This document shows positions 42,640-53,256 of a stretch of DNA of 64,000 nt, piece by piece. The notes beneath the pieces are model-generated. The model was not told where the DNA came from. It saw only the letters and a program-made list of their open reading frames with translations, and made no database searches. A program made the position numbers and the translations under genes. Source of the stretch: Dyadobacter sp. 3J3 (GTDB taxonomy: Bacteria; Bacteroidota; Bacteroidia; Cytophagales; Spirosomataceae); assembly GCF_009801115.1 (NCBI RefSeq), contig NZ_VTOL01000007.1, positions 1-64,000 of the forward strand, in the 5' to 3' direction. How positions within the stretch are numbered: position 1 is the first letter of the stretch; the number at the start of each line of letters is the position of its first letter.

Positions 42640-45147
42640 ATGGATATTTTTCTAAAGAAATCGATTGCTTCGGCATTCATTACGGTACTATGTTTTAACT
42701 CGTTCGCACAGAAACCAACCGACTTAAAACTATGGTATAAAAAGCCCGCTACTCAATGGGTAGAAGCCCTGCCTATTGGTAACGGGCACATCGGCGCTAT
42801 GGTTTTCGGAGGTGTCGAGCAGGAGCTTTTACAACTCAATGAAAGTTCGCTATGGTCGGGCGGACCGGTGAAAACGAATGTAAACCCGGCATCGGTATCC
42901 TACCTACCTAAAGTCAGAGAAGCACTTTTAAAAGATGGCGACTATCAGAAAGCAAATGAGCTGCTAAAAAAAATGCAGGGACTTTACACTGAATCTTACA
43001 TGCCAATGGGTGATTTGAAAATAACCCAGGATTTTAAAGGACAAAAATCAACCGCGTATTACCGCGACCTTGACATCGCAAACGCCATTTCAACAACAAG
43101 TTTTACTGTTGATGGTGTAGCTTATAAGAGGGAGATTTTCATTTCTGCGCCTGATAATATTCTGGTCATGAGAATTTCAGCATCAAAACCAAAACAGCTA
43201 AATTTCACTGTTTCCGGAAGTAGTCAGCTTCATTATAATCTAGAGGCTACGTCATCTAAGGAATTGCTTGTCAATGGAAAAGCACCGGCACATGTTAACC
43301 CAAATTATTACAATCCTAAAGGTCAGCAGCCCATTGTTTATGAAGATCCGAACGGCTGCAACGGTACGCGATTCCAGTTCAGGGTAAAAGCTGTGAGTAA
43401 GGATGGGATTATTTCTACGGATACTTCAGGGATTCACGTAAAAGATGCGTCCGAAGTATTTGTCTATTTAACATCTGCCACGAGCTTCAATGGTTTTGAT
43501 AAATGCCCTGACAAAGATGGGAAAGATGAAAAATCACTGGCGAAAAATTATTTGGATAAGGCTTTGGCGAAAAGTTATGCTGCTTTAATGAAACGTCACC
43601 AGGATGATTTCCGAACCTACTTCAACCGTTTGTCTTTCGAGGTTACGGATAGTATTAAGAACAATCCTACTGTACAACTTCCAGCTGATGAGCGCCTTAT
43701 GGCTTATTCCAAAGGTGCTTACGATCCGAAACTTGAAACACTATACTACCAATATGGCCGTTATCTGCTTATTTCGTCTTCCCGAGCCGCATTGCCTGGT
43801 GTTCCCGCCGGACCGCCTGCCAATTTACAAGGAATTTGGAATAAAGAAATGAGACCGCCATGGAGTTCAAATTATACGATTAACATCAACACACAAATGA
43901 ATTACTGGCCGGTGGAGGTTACAAACCTGTCAGAGATGCATACGCCGTTACTTACCTGGATCAAAGATCTTTCCGAAACGGGAAAAGTCACAGCAAAGGA
44001 ATTTTATGGCGCAAAAGGCTGGGTTGCACATCACAATGCCGATATATGGGGATTGTCAAATCCTGTCGGAAACGTTGGAGACGGCGATCCGGTATGGGCG
44101 AACTGGTACATGGGGGCCAATTGGCTATGCCAGCATTTGTGGGAACATTACCGGTTTTCAGGAGATAAAACTTTTTTAAAGGAAAAAGGATATCCGGTCA
44201 TGAAAGAAGCTGCTTTATTTACTCTGGATTGGTTGGTGGAAGACGAAAACGGTTATCTTGTAACAGCTCCGTCCACATCGCCGGAGAATAAATTTAAAGA
44301 CCCAAAAGGTGGTGAAGCTGCTGTTTCCATTGCAACTACCATGGATATTTCCATTGTTTATGATCTTTTTTCAAACCTGATTGAAGCGGCGGATGTTGTG
44401 GGAAATGATGCGGAATTTAAAAAGCTGCTTATTGAAAAACGAGCTAAACTTTACCCGTTAAAAATCGATAAAAGAGGCAGATTACAGGAATGGTACAAGG
44501 ATTTTGAAGAGACCGATACGTTGCACCGACATGTTTCACATTTGTTCGGACTGCACCCGGGACACCGGATTTCGCAGGATACGCCTGAATTTTTCCAGGC
44601 CGCAAAAAAGACGCTTGAAGTACGTGGTGACGCCGGAACGGGGTGGAGTAAAGGCTGGAAAATTAATTTCTGGGCCAGACTACTGGATGGTGACCACGCA
44701 TACCTGCTCATTCGTCAGTTAATGAAATATACCAACGAAGGGAACGAAGAGTATAAAGGCGGTGGTACTTACCCCAACTTTTTTGATGCCCACCCGCCTT
44801 TTCAGATCGATGGAAATTTTGCAGGAACAGCAGGAATGTCTGAAATGCTTATTCAAAGTCATTTGAAGGAAATCTATCTTTTACCAGCTTTACCTTCGGC
44901 ATGGAAAGATGGCCGGATAAAAGGGTTGCGGGCGCGTTCAGGATTTGAAGTGGATATTGACTGGAAAAACGGAAAACTGCTTAACTCCGTAATAAAATCA
45001 CTGAATGGTGAAGTTTGTATTATCAAAACAAATGCCCCAATCAAGATTACCGGTGCTGTTTCCACAACAGAAAAAACAAACTCGGGTTACATCAATAAAT
45101 TCCAGACAGAAAAAGGAAAAACGTACAAGATTTTGGCTGGTTATTAA
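42640..45147 (+). CDS. Secreted GH95 glycoside hydrolase (alpha-L-fucosidase family)
   Basis: 835 residues with a Sec signal (to about SFAQ, residue 24). GH95 blocks in order: [20 protein letters not shown] and [11 protein letters not shown] in the N-terminal beta-domain, [14 protein letters not shown] with the Asn residues that activate the catalytic water, [37 protein letters not shown] and [17 protein letters not shown] with the catalytic Asp. GH95 enzymes release alpha-1,2-L-fucose or alpha-L-galactose by inversion. With the GH78 enzyme and the isomerase-like protein it suggests attack on a deoxysugar-decorated glycan such as pectin rhamnogalacturonan or xyloglucan side chains. Confidence 0.94.
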   Translation: MDIFLKKSIASAFITVLCFNSFAQKPTDLKLWYKKPATQWVEALPIGNGHIGAMVFGGVEQELLQLNESSLWSGGPVKTNVNPASVSYLPKVREALLKDGDYQKANELLKKMQGLYTESYMPMGDLKITQDFKGQKSTAYYRDLDIANAISTTSFTVDGVAYKREIFISAPDNILVMRISASKPKQLNFTVSGSSQLHYNLEATSSKELLVNGKAPAHVNPNYYNPKGQQPIVYEDPNGCNGTRFQFRVKAVSKDGIISTDTSGIHVKDASEVFVYLTSATSFNGFDKCPDKDGKDEKSLAKNYLDKALAKSYAALMKRHQDDFRTYFNRLSFEVTDSIKNNPTVQLPADERLMAYSKGAYDPKLETLYYQYGRYLLISSSRAALPGVPAGPPANLQGIWNKEMRPPWSSNYTININTQMNYWPVEVTNLSEMHTPLLTWIKDLSETGKVTAKEFYGAKGWVAHHNADIWGLSNPVGNVGDGDPVWANWYMGANWLCQHLWEHYRFSGDKTFLKEKGYPVMKEAALFTLDWLVEDENGYLVTAPSTSPENKFKDPKGGEAAVSIATTMDISIVYDLFSNLIEAADVVGNDAEFKKLLIEKRAKLYPLKIDKRGRLQEWYKDFEETDTLHRHVSHLFGLHPGHRISQDTPEFFQAAKKTLEVRGDAGTGWSKGWKINFWARLLDGDHAYLLIRQLMKYTNEGNEEYKGGGTYPNFFDAHPPFQIDGNFAGTAGMSEMLIQSHLKEIYLLPALPSAWKDGRIKGLRARSGFEVDIDWKNGKLLNSVIKSLNGEVCIIKTNAPIKITGAVSTTEKTNSGYINKFQTEKGKTYKILAGY

Positions 45148-45160
45148 AAGATGCATGCAA

Positions 45161-45233
45161 CAACAACCATTTTGTAGACGACGGCTTTGGACCGTAAGGT
45201 ATCCAGAAGCCGTTACAGACAAAATGGTTGTTG
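45161..45233. terminator. Large nested hairpin between convergent genes
   Basis: Outer arms of 15 bases (CAACAACCATTTTGT / ACAAAATGGTTGTTG) pair perfectly. Inside, ACGGCTT / AAGCCGT (45181-45187, 45207-45213) and TGGA / TCCA form further stems with small internal loops. It sits 14 bases after the GH95 stop, between convergent genes, so it may be a bidirectional terminator. The lack of a T-run and the layered structure leave room for another role. Confidence 0.6.
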
Positions 45234-45370
45234 ATTCTTAAATAGATCTCAGAAAGTTACAAAACGAGAACGAAACCTAACGGATACTACCTTTTTTTCA
45301 ACTTTCAGTTCTTTAAAGACTTTTTAAGTCCTCCAAAAATGAGGCATTCTTTTATATAGTACTCGATTTC

Positions 45371-46651
45371 CTACTTCAATTTATACACCACGCCATCCTT
45401 CATCACAAAAGTCACGTTCATCATCACCGTCGGGTCTTTTAAAGGATCTGCGTCCACGGCAATGATGTCTGCCATTTTTCCGGCTTCAATGGAACCGATC
45501 TGATCTTTCATACTCAATATTTCAGAATTTGTACGCGTTGCTGCAAGAAGCGCTTCTGCCATCGGCATTCCGGCTTCGGTCATGTATACAAATTCCTTTG
45601 CATTTTTACCGTGGACATAAACGCCGGCATCCGTGCCAAATCCGATTTTCACACCAGCCTTATACGCTTTTGCAAATGATTCCTGGATCATTTTACCTGT
45701 TTCCAAGGCTTTGGGAACTACCAGCGGATGATAATAGCCTGGAATCTTGGCGGAATCAGAAGCCGTTTTTCCGGCAATAATCGTTGGAACCAAATACGCT
45801 CCTTTTTCCTTAAAAAGTTTTATACACTCGTCATCCAGAAATGATCCATGTTCGATTGTCGTCACACCTGCACGCAATGCACGTTTCATACCTTCGGCTC
45901 CGTGTGCGTGTGCAGCTACTTTCAGACCATAATCGTTGGCAGTTTCAATTAGCGCTTTCAATTCATCCGGCTGAAATTGCGGCCCTTTTCCATTTTTGGC
46001 AATACTCAATACACCGCCGGTCGCTGTAATTTTGATCCAGTCCACACCATCTTTGTAGCGTTGACGAATTGCCTGACGTGCCTCATCCGGACTATTAATT
46101 ACGCCATCCAATGCAGCAGGCGGAAGTTGAAGTTCCGGCTTGATACCATTTGAAGGATCACCATGACCACCGGTTGTTGCAATGGTTTTCCCCGATGTAA
46201 GAATTCTCGGACCAACAACCACACCTCTGTTGATTGCGTTACGCAAAGCAATATTGGCACCGCTTCCACCCAAGTCCCGTACCGTTGTAAAACCAGCCAT
46301 CAAGGTTGTAACGCCATTTTTTTGAGCATCAAAAGCTACATCAGCCATGTTTTGCTGAATTCTTTTTTGAAACTGATCCTTACTCGTTTCACCTTCCAGA
46401 TGGACGTGCATATCAATCAGTCCCGGTAAAACGGTTTTGCTTTTCAGGTCGATCACTTTATCTGCAGAAAGTGCCGCGGCATATCCGTTTTCAACCGATA
46501 TTATCTTATTTTTTTCAACTATGACCGTTACCGATGGTCTGAGCGAACCGTTGGTACCATCAAATAAATTGCCGCAATAAATCACAGTGCGCTGGGCAAA
46601 GACGCTACTGACAGAGAAAACCGCAAGAAAAGTCAGGTAGATAAATTTCAT
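45371..46651 (-). CDS. Secreted metal-dependent amidohydrolase (imidazolonepropionase/prolidase-like)
   Basis: 426 residues with a Sec signal (MKFIYLTFLAVFSVSSVFAQ). Amidohydrolase-fold metal motifs are all visible: DMHVHL, the carboxylated Lys in VDWIKITATGG, HAHG, the metal-binding His in EHGSF and the catalytic Asp in GFGTDAGVY. Such exported members in Bacteroidota hydrolyse X-Pro dipeptides or other small amides. The exact substrate is not predictable. Single gene on the minus strand, preceded by a palindrome (46682-46699), convergent with the GH95 gene. Confidence 0.92.
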   Translation of the reverse strand: MKFIYLTFLAVFSVSSVFAQRTVIYCGNLFDGTNGSLRPSVTVIVEKNKIISVENGYAAALSADKVIDLKSKTVLPGLIDMHVHLEGETSKDQFQKRIQQNMADVAFDAQKNGVTTLMAGFTTVRDLGGSGANIALRNAINRGVVVGPRILTSGKTIATTGGHGDPSNGIKPELQLPPAALDGVINSPDEARQAIRQRYKDGVDWIKITATGGVLSIAKNGKGPQFQPDELKALIETANDYGLKVAAHAHGAEGMKRALRAGVTTIEHGSFLDDECIKLFKEKGAYLVPTIIAGKTASDSAKIPGYYHPLVVPKALETGKMIQESFAKAYKAGVKIGFGTDAGVYVHGKNAKEFVYMTEAGMPMAEALLAATRTNSEILSMKDQIGSIEAGKMADIIAVDADPLKDPTVMMNVTFVMKDGVVYKLK

Positions 46652-46681
46652 AAATGAGATGTTTTGGAGAAGAAATTGAGC

Positions 46682-46699
46682 TTTACCGTTAACAGTAAA
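46682..46699. promoter_or_regulatory. Palindrome upstream of the amidohydrolase gene
   Basis: TTTAC-N-GTTAAC-N-GTAAA reads symmetrically except for the two N positions, and starts 31 bases before the amidohydrolase ATG. Possible repressor site. Confidence 0.4.
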
Positions 46700-46850
46700 T
46701 TACTGAACGTAAGGTCTATAAACATACCGATTGGACGGATCTAATCAAAATAGAAAACGTAATGAAAACTTTTTAAAAATATTTTAAAAACGACTAAGGG
46801 TCAGCCCGTTTTCATACGACTTGGTTTTAAATTGATAATTAAACCCCTGT

Positions 46851-47870
46851 ATGAATCACCCTGTCCCGTCTGCTTTTCTGTTGGAGAAATACTTAAATGA
46901 TCAATGCACTGTTCAGGAAAAAGAACAGGTAGAAAAATGGTATGAATCAATAAACGGAAAAACGGATTATCTGGACTCGTTATCCGAAAGCGAACAAATA
47001 GGTTTGCAGCAGGAAACATTTGCCTATATAAAAATGCATATTCAGGAGGAAAAACAGCATAACGTTCGTGCATTTTCTCCTTCAATTTTATGGTTATCCG
47101 GTATAGCGGCCACGTTACTACTCGGTTTCGGTATTTATTATCTCAACCTGACCTCTCAAAAAACAGATACCATTGCCAGTAAAGAGTTATCCAAAACTGA
47201 AATTTCCAATACAATCTTATTTGAAAATAACGAGCCGCGGATGGTAAAATATAAACTTCCTGACGGCAGCTCTGTTTGGATGCACGCCGACGCATCTATA
47301 TCATATCCAAAAGTATTTGATAAAAGTAACAGAATGGTAACGTTTACTGGTGAAGGATTTTTTGATATTACACCAGATAAAACAAGGCCCTTTATCATCC
47401 AAAGTGGCGAGGTAAAAATTAAAGTGCTCGGAACACGCTTCAACGTAAAGGCAAAGGATAAGGAAAAAATATTTGAGGTTTCAGTCGTTTCCGGCAGTGT
47501 TTCGGTAAGTGCGCCGGGCAAAGAAAAAGAGCAGGAAGTTCTTCTGAAACCACAGCAAAAAGCGTTTTTTGAAACAACTTCAAAACGCCTCACTTTTATA
47601 CAGATTCCTGTTCAGGCAAAAAAAGAAATCTTTGAACCCGTTACGATCATATTTGAAGAAACCCCGCTGAAATCGGTCATTAAACAGCTTGAACAACGTT
47701 TTGAAACGCATATTCATCTTACAAATCCTGACATGTACCGCTGCAAATTAACAGCGGATTTCGAACAGCAATCTTTGCCGGTCATTCTTGACATGCTTTG
47801 TACCTCCCTGGAAGGCAGCTACACCATGTCCGAAAATACCATTTTGATTGCAGGAATTCCTTGTAAATAA
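46851..47870 (+). CDS. FecR-family anti-sigma / sigma regulator (no adjacent sigma gene)
   Basis: 339 residues. An N-terminal cytoplasmic part (about 1-75), one membrane helix (about 78-99, ILWLSGIAATLLLGFGIYYL) and a periplasmic FecR domain (YKLPDGSSVWMHADASISYP, GEGFFDITPDKTRPFIIQSG, KVLGTRFNVKA), then a DUF4974-type C-terminal domain (FEETPLKSVIKQLEQRFETH). FecR proteins hold or activate an ECF sigma factor and sense the STN domain of a partner TonB-dependent transporter. The STN-containing SusC follows 214 bp downstream. Unusually no ECF sigma gene precedes it: the neighbour is the divergent amidohydrolase. Confidence 0.93.
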   Translation: MNHPVPSAFLLEKYLNDQCTVQEKEQVEKWYESINGKTDYLDSLSESEQIGLQQETFAYIKMHIQEEKQHNVRAFSPSILWLSGIAATLLLGFGIYYLNLTSQKTDTIASKELSKTEISNTILFENNEPRMVKYKLPDGSSVWMHADASISYPKVFDKSNRMVTFTGEGFFDITPDKTRPFIIQSGEVKIKVLGTRFNVKAKDKEKIFEVSVVSGSVSVSAPGKEKEQEVLLKPQQKAFFETTSKRLTFIQIPVQAKKEIFEPVTIIFEETPLKSVIKQLEQRFETHIHLTNPDMYRCKLTADFEQQSLPVILDMLCTSLEGSYTMSENTILIAGIPCK

Positions 47871-47960
47871 CCAGATAATAAATAGCCCATTACTTAACCC
47901 GACCATTAAAAATGCTAAAAGACTTTACTATTCCACCTTGATTTTTGAAAGCAAAAGGTC

Positions 47961-47982
47961 CGGATGTGTACCACCACATCCG
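47961..47982 (+). promoter_or_regulatory. Hairpin in the gap before the SusC gene
   Basis: Perfect 8-bp stem CGGATGTG / CACATCCG with a TACCAC loop, 102 bases before the SusC start. No T-run follows. Could be a leader structure or partial processing site between fecR and susC. Confidence 0.4.
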
Positions 47983-48084
47983 AACCCGAGCTTGCCCAAT
48001 TCCCCCAATGATTTCTCATTTCATGTACCACCATGAAAGAGGAAATGAAGTGTCCAACAGTTTCACAATCAGACAATCAAAATT

Positions 48085-51000
48085 ATGCAAAAATCAGTAC
48101 GTAACAAGCCGATCAACTGGCAAAAACTTATGCGCATCGGATTGCTTCAATGGATCATAGCCGCTTTACTCGCCAGCGTAAGCTACGCGAAAGAAAGTAC
48201 GGCGCAGTCTATCCTGAGTAGGGATATGACGCTGCGATTAGAAAACGTTACGCTCAAAGAAGCGTTAGGACAAATTCAGAAAAAAACGGATGTAAAATTT
48301 GTTTACAGCAGCCGTGTTTCACTACTGAGTAAAATCAGGATTAATGTGGAGCACCAGAAACTTTCCAACGTATTGGACCAGTTGCTGACGCCCCGTGGGA
48401 TCAGTTATAAAGTTATTAATGAACAAATTGTACTGGCCAGTACACAGCAAAAGTCTGTGATGCTACTTCCTGATATCGAATCAAAAATACGGGAGCTGGC
48501 CGCTCCGGCAGAGATCAATATCAAAGGAACGGTACTTTCAGCCGACAATAAGGAACCGCTTCCGGGAGTGAGTGTTGTGGTAAAAGGTACGCAACGTGGA
48601 ACTTCAACGGATGCAAAAGGAGATTTTCAAATAGATGTCCCGAACGCAGAAGCGTCATTAATTTTCAGCTTTGTAGGTTATCAAAGTCAGGAAGTTGTGG
48701 TAGGATCAAAATCTTCAATCAATATTTCTTTGGCAGTTGATACAAAATCGCTGAATGAACTTGTTGTGATTGGTTATGGTACGGCCAAGAAAAGTGATCT
48801 TTCGGCAGCTGTTTCCTCTGTTCCGGATATGGCACAAATTAAAAATCGTCCGGTTTTAGATGTTGCCAATATGATTCAGGGAAAAGTACCTGGTGTAACG
48901 GCGATCAGCAATGGAGGTCACCCGGACCAGACACCGAATGTTACCATTCGTGGGATGGGTTCAAGAAGTGGTGAGAGCGTCCTGTATGTTGTCGACGGAG
49001 TTCCAAATGCACCTTATAATCCCTCGGATATTGAATCCATCACTGTTTTGAAAGATGCTGCATCGGCTGCCATTTACGGAGCCTTTTCAGGCTCTGCCGG
49101 TGTAATTTTGATTACGACGAGACAGGCTTCGGCAGGTAAACCAAGCATTGAATATTCAGGTTTCAGAGGTATTAAGCAAGCATGGAAATTACCAAATTCT
49201 CTTACCGCGGATAAAGAAGCATATGTCTCCAACCTAGCATTTACCAATGCAGGTCAAACGCCACTTGATGGTTGGAACGCAGCAAAAAACCCATACGCTC
49301 AGGTAACCAGAACGAACTGGATTGACGAAATTTTCAGAACGGGAATTGTTCAGCGTCATAATATCAGCATCAACGCAGGTACTGACAAATTCTCAACTTT
49401 ATTTCAGGGACGTTATGAAAAAAACGAAGGAACGCTACTAAATACTTACGCACAGAATATTTCGCTACGTTTCAATACCTCTTATAAATTCACAGACCAC
49501 CTGAAATTCCGTCAGGAAGTATTCTGGAATAACAGTGACGCACGTGGTACGGAAACAGCCAGCGGATATAGCGGAACAATTCTTTCTGCGATGTATATGC
49601 CTCGTTCCGCTACGGTTTATTACGACGATGGTTCTTTTGGTGGTGTTGGTCCAAGAGATTCGCAATATCTGGGTATTCATGGAGACGCGATCAACCCCGT
49701 AGCTACGCTTCTTCGTTACAAACCTTCTAATAAAGGAAACGATATCCAATCTGTATCTGAACTTTCGTATTCAGACATCATTCCTGGCTTGTCATTTCTG
49801 ACACGTTTTTCATATCGCCAGCATTCATCGTTATTTAAAAACTTTACCCCAAAAAGAACAGAACCGGGTAAACCAAACAATCAGAATACGCTAACCTACA
49901 ATACCGACAGATCGTATAACTGGATTTGGGAAAATACGGCCAATTATGCACGTGTATTTGGCAAACATAATATTGGCGCGATGCTTTCAACAACGTCTCA
50001 GGAAAGTGGGGCAAAAGGTTTTGCAGCAACCGCAAGAGATATTTCTGATGAAGAAAACTGGGCTCAGTTTTTTATCAACGCCAGTACTTTCACTTCCGAC
50101 AGACCAACGGATTATGACTGGAAAGATCGTAATGTTTCTTATGTAGGTCGCGCTTCATATAGTTTTGCTGACCGCTATTTTGTAACAGGTAGCTACCGCT
50201 ATGACATCGCAGGCAGATTGGCTGCCGGTTACCGCGGAAAAGGATTTCCGGCAGCAACAGCAGCATGGAAAATCAGTTCTGAGCCATTCTTTAATCTTCC
50301 AGCGGTTGATCTGTTGAAAATCAGAGCGAGCTGGGGACGTATTGGAAACATTGGATCGGTTGGTCGTTACTATGGTTATTCTACACTTAGCTCTGATAAT
50401 ACCTATCAGGTGGGAGACGGTGGTGTTTATTCAAGAGCACTTTACGTAGCTTCGCTTAAAAACCCGAAACTTTCCTGGGAAACTTCGCAGCAGACGGATA
50501 TTGGCCTTGACGTTTCTCTGCTTAAAGAAAAACTTACACTTTCTGCGGATTACTTTGACAAACTGACCTACAACCTGATCAAACAGCAGGATACCGAATG
50601 GACCAATACCTACGGATATGGTGCGCCTTATATCAATCAGGGTAAAATCAGTAATACAGGTTTTGAATTGTCCGCTACCTGGAAAGACAGAACCGGCGAC
50701 CTTGGTTATGAAATCAGCGGTAATATTGCTACACTTAAAAACCGGGTAAAATATATTGACAGCAATCCGAATTCGGTATGGGTACATCCTGACGCGTGGA
50801 GAGGAACAATTACTCCGTATCGTTCAACAGTTGGACAGCCATTTTACTCTTATTGGCTGGTAAAAACGGCAGGTATTTTCCAAAGCAACGAAGAAGCAAA
50901 CAACTATACTCTAAATGGTACGAAAATTCAGCCGAACGCACAAGCTGGTGATTTGAAATTTGTTGACCAGAATGGTGATGGTAAAATTGACGACAGCGAC

Positions 51001-51525
51001 AGAGTGTACATGGGTAATGCTTTTCCAAAAATCACGTATGGTTTTACAACGAATCTTAACTGGAAATCTTTTGACCTGAGTATGTTCTGGCAGGGTGTGG
51101 GTGGCGTTAAACTTTTCCATGTGTTCAAAGAATCAACTTTGAATGCCTCTGAACAAGGTTATAACCGCTGGGATAAAATCCTGGATGCATGGTCGCCAAC
51201 AAATACAGGTTCAAGCATTCCAAGAATTTCTGCAAGTGACGCTAATAAAAACTTTCAGACAGCTTCTGACTGGTACCTTGAAAGTGGAAATTATGTGCGT
51301 TTAAAAAGCTTAATTATCGGATATACGGTTCCTAAATTTATTAAAGGGGCTAGCCTTAGAGTTTATCTGAGTGGCGACAATTTATTGACCTTCACAAAAT
51401 ATTCAGGCATGGATCCAGAGGTTGGGAGTTCATTAATTAACGGGAACTACACAGCTCCGGGTATGGACGGCGGCCAGTTCCCAGTGTCACGTGTTTATTC
51501 AGCAGGTTTAAAGCTTAAATTCTAA
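48085..51525 (+). CDS. SusC/RagA-family TonB-dependent transducer with STN domain
   Basis: 1146 residues. After the signal region (to about 41) comes an STN domain (about 50-118, LENVTLKEALGQIQKKTDVK), a carboxypeptidase-regulatory-like domain (144-217), the TonB-box region NELVVIGYGTAKK (about 224-236), plug (ESVLYVVDGVPNAPYNPSDI, ITVLKDAASAAIYGAFSG) and barrel to the C-terminal SAGLKLKF. The STN domain marks it as a transducer that reports substrate binding to a FecR protein, here the one encoded 214 bp upstream. Imports an unknown oligosaccharide with the SusD encoded 13 bp downstream. Met16 is a possible alternative start. Confidence 0.95.
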   Translation: MQKSVRNKPINWQKLMRIGLLQWIIAALLASVSYAKESTAQSILSRDMTLRLENVTLKEALGQIQKKTDVKFVYSSRVSLLSKIRINVEHQKLSNVLDQLLTPRGISYKVINEQIVLASTQQKSVMLLPDIESKIRELAAPAEINIKGTVLSADNKEPLPGVSVVVKGTQRGTSTDAKGDFQIDVPNAEASLIFSFVGYQSQEVVVGSKSSINISLAVDTKSLNELVVIGYGTAKKSDLSAAVSSVPDMAQIKNRPVLDVANMIQGKVPGVTAISNGGHPDQTPNVTIRGMGSRSGESVLYVVDGVPNAPYNPSDIESITVLKDAASAAIYGAFSGSAGVILITTRQASAGKPSIEYSGFRGIKQAWKLPNSLTADKEAYVSNLAFTNAGQTPLDGWNAAKNPYAQVTRTNWIDEIFRTGIVQRHNISINAGTDKFSTLFQGRYEKNEGTLLNTYAQNISLRFNTSYKFTDHLKFRQEVFWNNSDARGTETASGYSGTILSAMYMPRSATVYYDDGSFGGVGPRDSQYLGIHGDAINPVATLLRYKPSNKGNDIQSVSELSYSDIIPGLSFLTRFSYRQHSSLFKNFTPKRTEPGKPNNQNTLTYNTDRSYNWIWENTANYARVFGKHNIGAMLSTTSQESGAKGFAATARDISDEENWAQFFINASTFTSDRPTDYDWKDRNVSYVGRASYSFADRYFVTGSYRYDIAGRLAAGYRGKGFPAATAAWKISSEPFFNLPAVDLLKIRASWGRIGNIGSVGRYYGYSTLSSDNTYQVGDGGVYSRALYVASLKNPKLSWETSQQTDIGLDVSLLKEKLTLSADYFDKLTYNLIKQQDTEWTNTYGYGAPYINQGKISNTGFELSATWKDRTGDLGYEISGNIATLKNRVKYIDSNPNSVWVHPDAWRGTITPYRSTVGQPFYSYWLVKTAGIFQSNEEANNYTLNGTKIQPNAQAGDLKFVDQNGDGKIDDSDRVYMGNAFPKITYGFTTNLNWKSFDLSMFWQGVGGVKLFHVFKESTLNASEQGYNRWDKILDAWSPTNTGSSIPRISASDANKNFQTASDWYLESGNYVRLKSLIIGYTVPKFIKGASLRVYLSGDNLLTFTKYSGMDPEVGSSLINGNYTAPGMDGGQFPVSRVYSAGLKLKF

Positions 51526-51538
51526 CATTCCGGAAATC

Positions 51539-53137
51539 ATGAAATTATATAAAAAATATTCAATTTTAACAGCCTTGACGTTAGTGCTCAGCCTGAGTGC
51601 CTGCGACGAAAGCTGGGTTGATACCAAACCAAACGGAGAATCAACAACCGCCTATTTTTGGGATAGTGAAGATGACGTAATCAAAGGTATCGCTGCGATT
51701 TATGTACCGATGAAAAATGAATCGACCTGGGGCCGGGATCTTTTCTGGGTACAAAATGCAAGCGACGATTTAATCGTGGGACGATCAAAAGCGGATGGGG
51801 AAAACATCAAAAACTTTATCCCATCCGGTAATGAAGGTTATTTGACCGGCGGCTGGAATGATCTGTATTCCATGATGAACAAAGCAAACCAGGCCATTGC
51901 AGGTGTGAAAGCTGCTACAAACGTAAGTGATGCGGTAAGAAACCGTTCCTTGGGAGAAGCCTATTTCATACGCGCATTTTCTCACTTCTGGCTGGCTTAT
52001 CTTTGGGGTCATAAAACACAGGGTGTTCCTTATGACGGCGTTGAAAACGCTGAATTCGGTAACAGAATCCCTCCACAATTGCCATCGGTCACCGACAATT
52101 ATGCACAAATTATAAGCGACCTACAAAAAGCTGCGGACTTGCTTCCATTATTTCAAACATACGCCGCTGCGGATCAGGGCAGAGCGCATAAAGCTGCTGC
52201 CTGGGGTTATATGGTAAAAGTGTATGCTTACTGGGCCCAATACGACAACACGAAGTGGGCTGCAATTCCAGAAATTGCAGATAAAATCAAGAACGAAGGC
52301 GGAAGAGCTTTGGTAACCGGACAGGGAAGCAGCAAAGCAAATTATAAAGCTGTGTTTACTACGGCTAATAACTGGAGCAGCGAATATCTTTGGTCTGTAA
52401 CTTCTGGCGTGCAAGGTGGTTCTGAATTTCCGGGTGTAAGTCTTGAAAACAAGGGCTGGGGAGTTTATAATGGCTGGGGATATTTTCAGCCAACTGCTGA
52501 GCTTTATGATGAATATGAAGCAACTGATCCGCGTCGTGAAGTGACTATCCTGAAATTTGGCGATAAGTTTACTTACTTCGGAGTGGAACGCTCTTACTTT
52601 TCAACCAACAGCTTATCAGGTTTCCAGATCAATAAATACATGGAACCATACAGCTACGGTACCGATCAGGATCCGGGAACAAATACACATATCAACCAGA
52701 ACGGCGACTACCCAACTACAACGTTAAATTTGCCGTTGATGCGTTATGCTGAGATTCTTCTTTTCAAGGCAGAAGCACTTATCCAGCAAGGTAAAAACAG
52801 TGAGGCAGCTGCACCTTTGAATGAGGTAAGGGCACGTGTCGGCCTTGCGCCGATAGCGGCACCAACCTTGGCTGATCTGAAACATGAACGACGTGTGGAA
52901 TTGGGTTGCGAGTGGACAGACCGCCTGGCGGATTTGAAACGTTGGGGTGATTATGACAAAATAAATGCTCCGCTTCACGGACGTAATTATGCCAACAAAA
53001 CAGATCCAGCTTCAACTTTCACCATTACACAAGTTTGGCCGGCAAGAACTTTTACGGCAGCCAAATTAGCCTGGCCGATCAGTCCAAATGAAATTGCAAG
53101 AAGTAACGGTGCTTACAAACAAACACCGGGCTGGTAA
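51539..53137 (+). CDS. SusD/RagB-family outer membrane lipoprotein
   Basis: 532 residues with lipobox SLSAC (Cys22). SusD features: SLGEAYFIRAFSHFWLAYLW in the TPR region, LMRYAEILLFKAEALIQQGK, and the C-terminal LKHERRVELGCEWTDRLADL followed by a family-typical ending (YKQTPGW). It is the surface-exposed partner of the SusC encoded 13 bp upstream. A very strong terminator follows at 53157-53202, so the FecR-SusC-SusD unit ends here. Ligand unknown; no glycoside hydrolase is in the same operon. Confidence 0.95.
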   Translation: MKLYKKYSILTALTLVLSLSACDESWVDTKPNGESTTAYFWDSEDDVIKGIAAIYVPMKNESTWGRDLFWVQNASDDLIVGRSKADGENIKNFIPSGNEGYLTGGWNDLYSMMNKANQAIAGVKAATNVSDAVRNRSLGEAYFIRAFSHFWLAYLWGHKTQGVPYDGVENAEFGNRIPPQLPSVTDNYAQIISDLQKAADLLPLFQTYAAADQGRAHKAAAWGYMVKVYAYWAQYDNTKWAAIPEIADKIKNEGGRALVTGQGSSKANYKAVFTTANNWSSEYLWSVTSGVQGGSEFPGVSLENKGWGVYNGWGYFQPTAELYDEYEATDPRREVTILKFGDKFTYFGVERSYFSTNSLSGFQINKYMEPYSYGTDQDPGTNTHINQNGDYPTTTLNLPLMRYAEILLFKAEALIQQGKNSEAAAPLNEVRARVGLAPIAAPTLADLKHERRVELGCEWTDRLADLKRWGDYDKINAPLHGRNYANKTDPASTFTITQVWPARTFTAAKLAWPISPNEIARSNGAYKQTPGW

Positions 53138-53156
53138 AATATTAGTTTGAAAAATT

Positions 53157-53202
53157 AAAAAGGAAAGGCGTTGGATATACATCCAGCGCCTTTCCTTTTT
53201 TT
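53157..53202 (+). terminator. Intrinsic terminator of the first FecR-SusCD locus
   Basis: A 20-bp stem running from 53157 to 53200 (one G-T wobble) with an ATAC loop and a 7-base T-run. The stem starts 19 bases past the SusD stop; one of the strongest intrinsic terminators in the window. Confidence 0.93.
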
Positions 53203-53256
53203 GAGCTAAACTGGAACAATACAATTTAGTTTACAGATTAAAACGCCCAAATTAAT

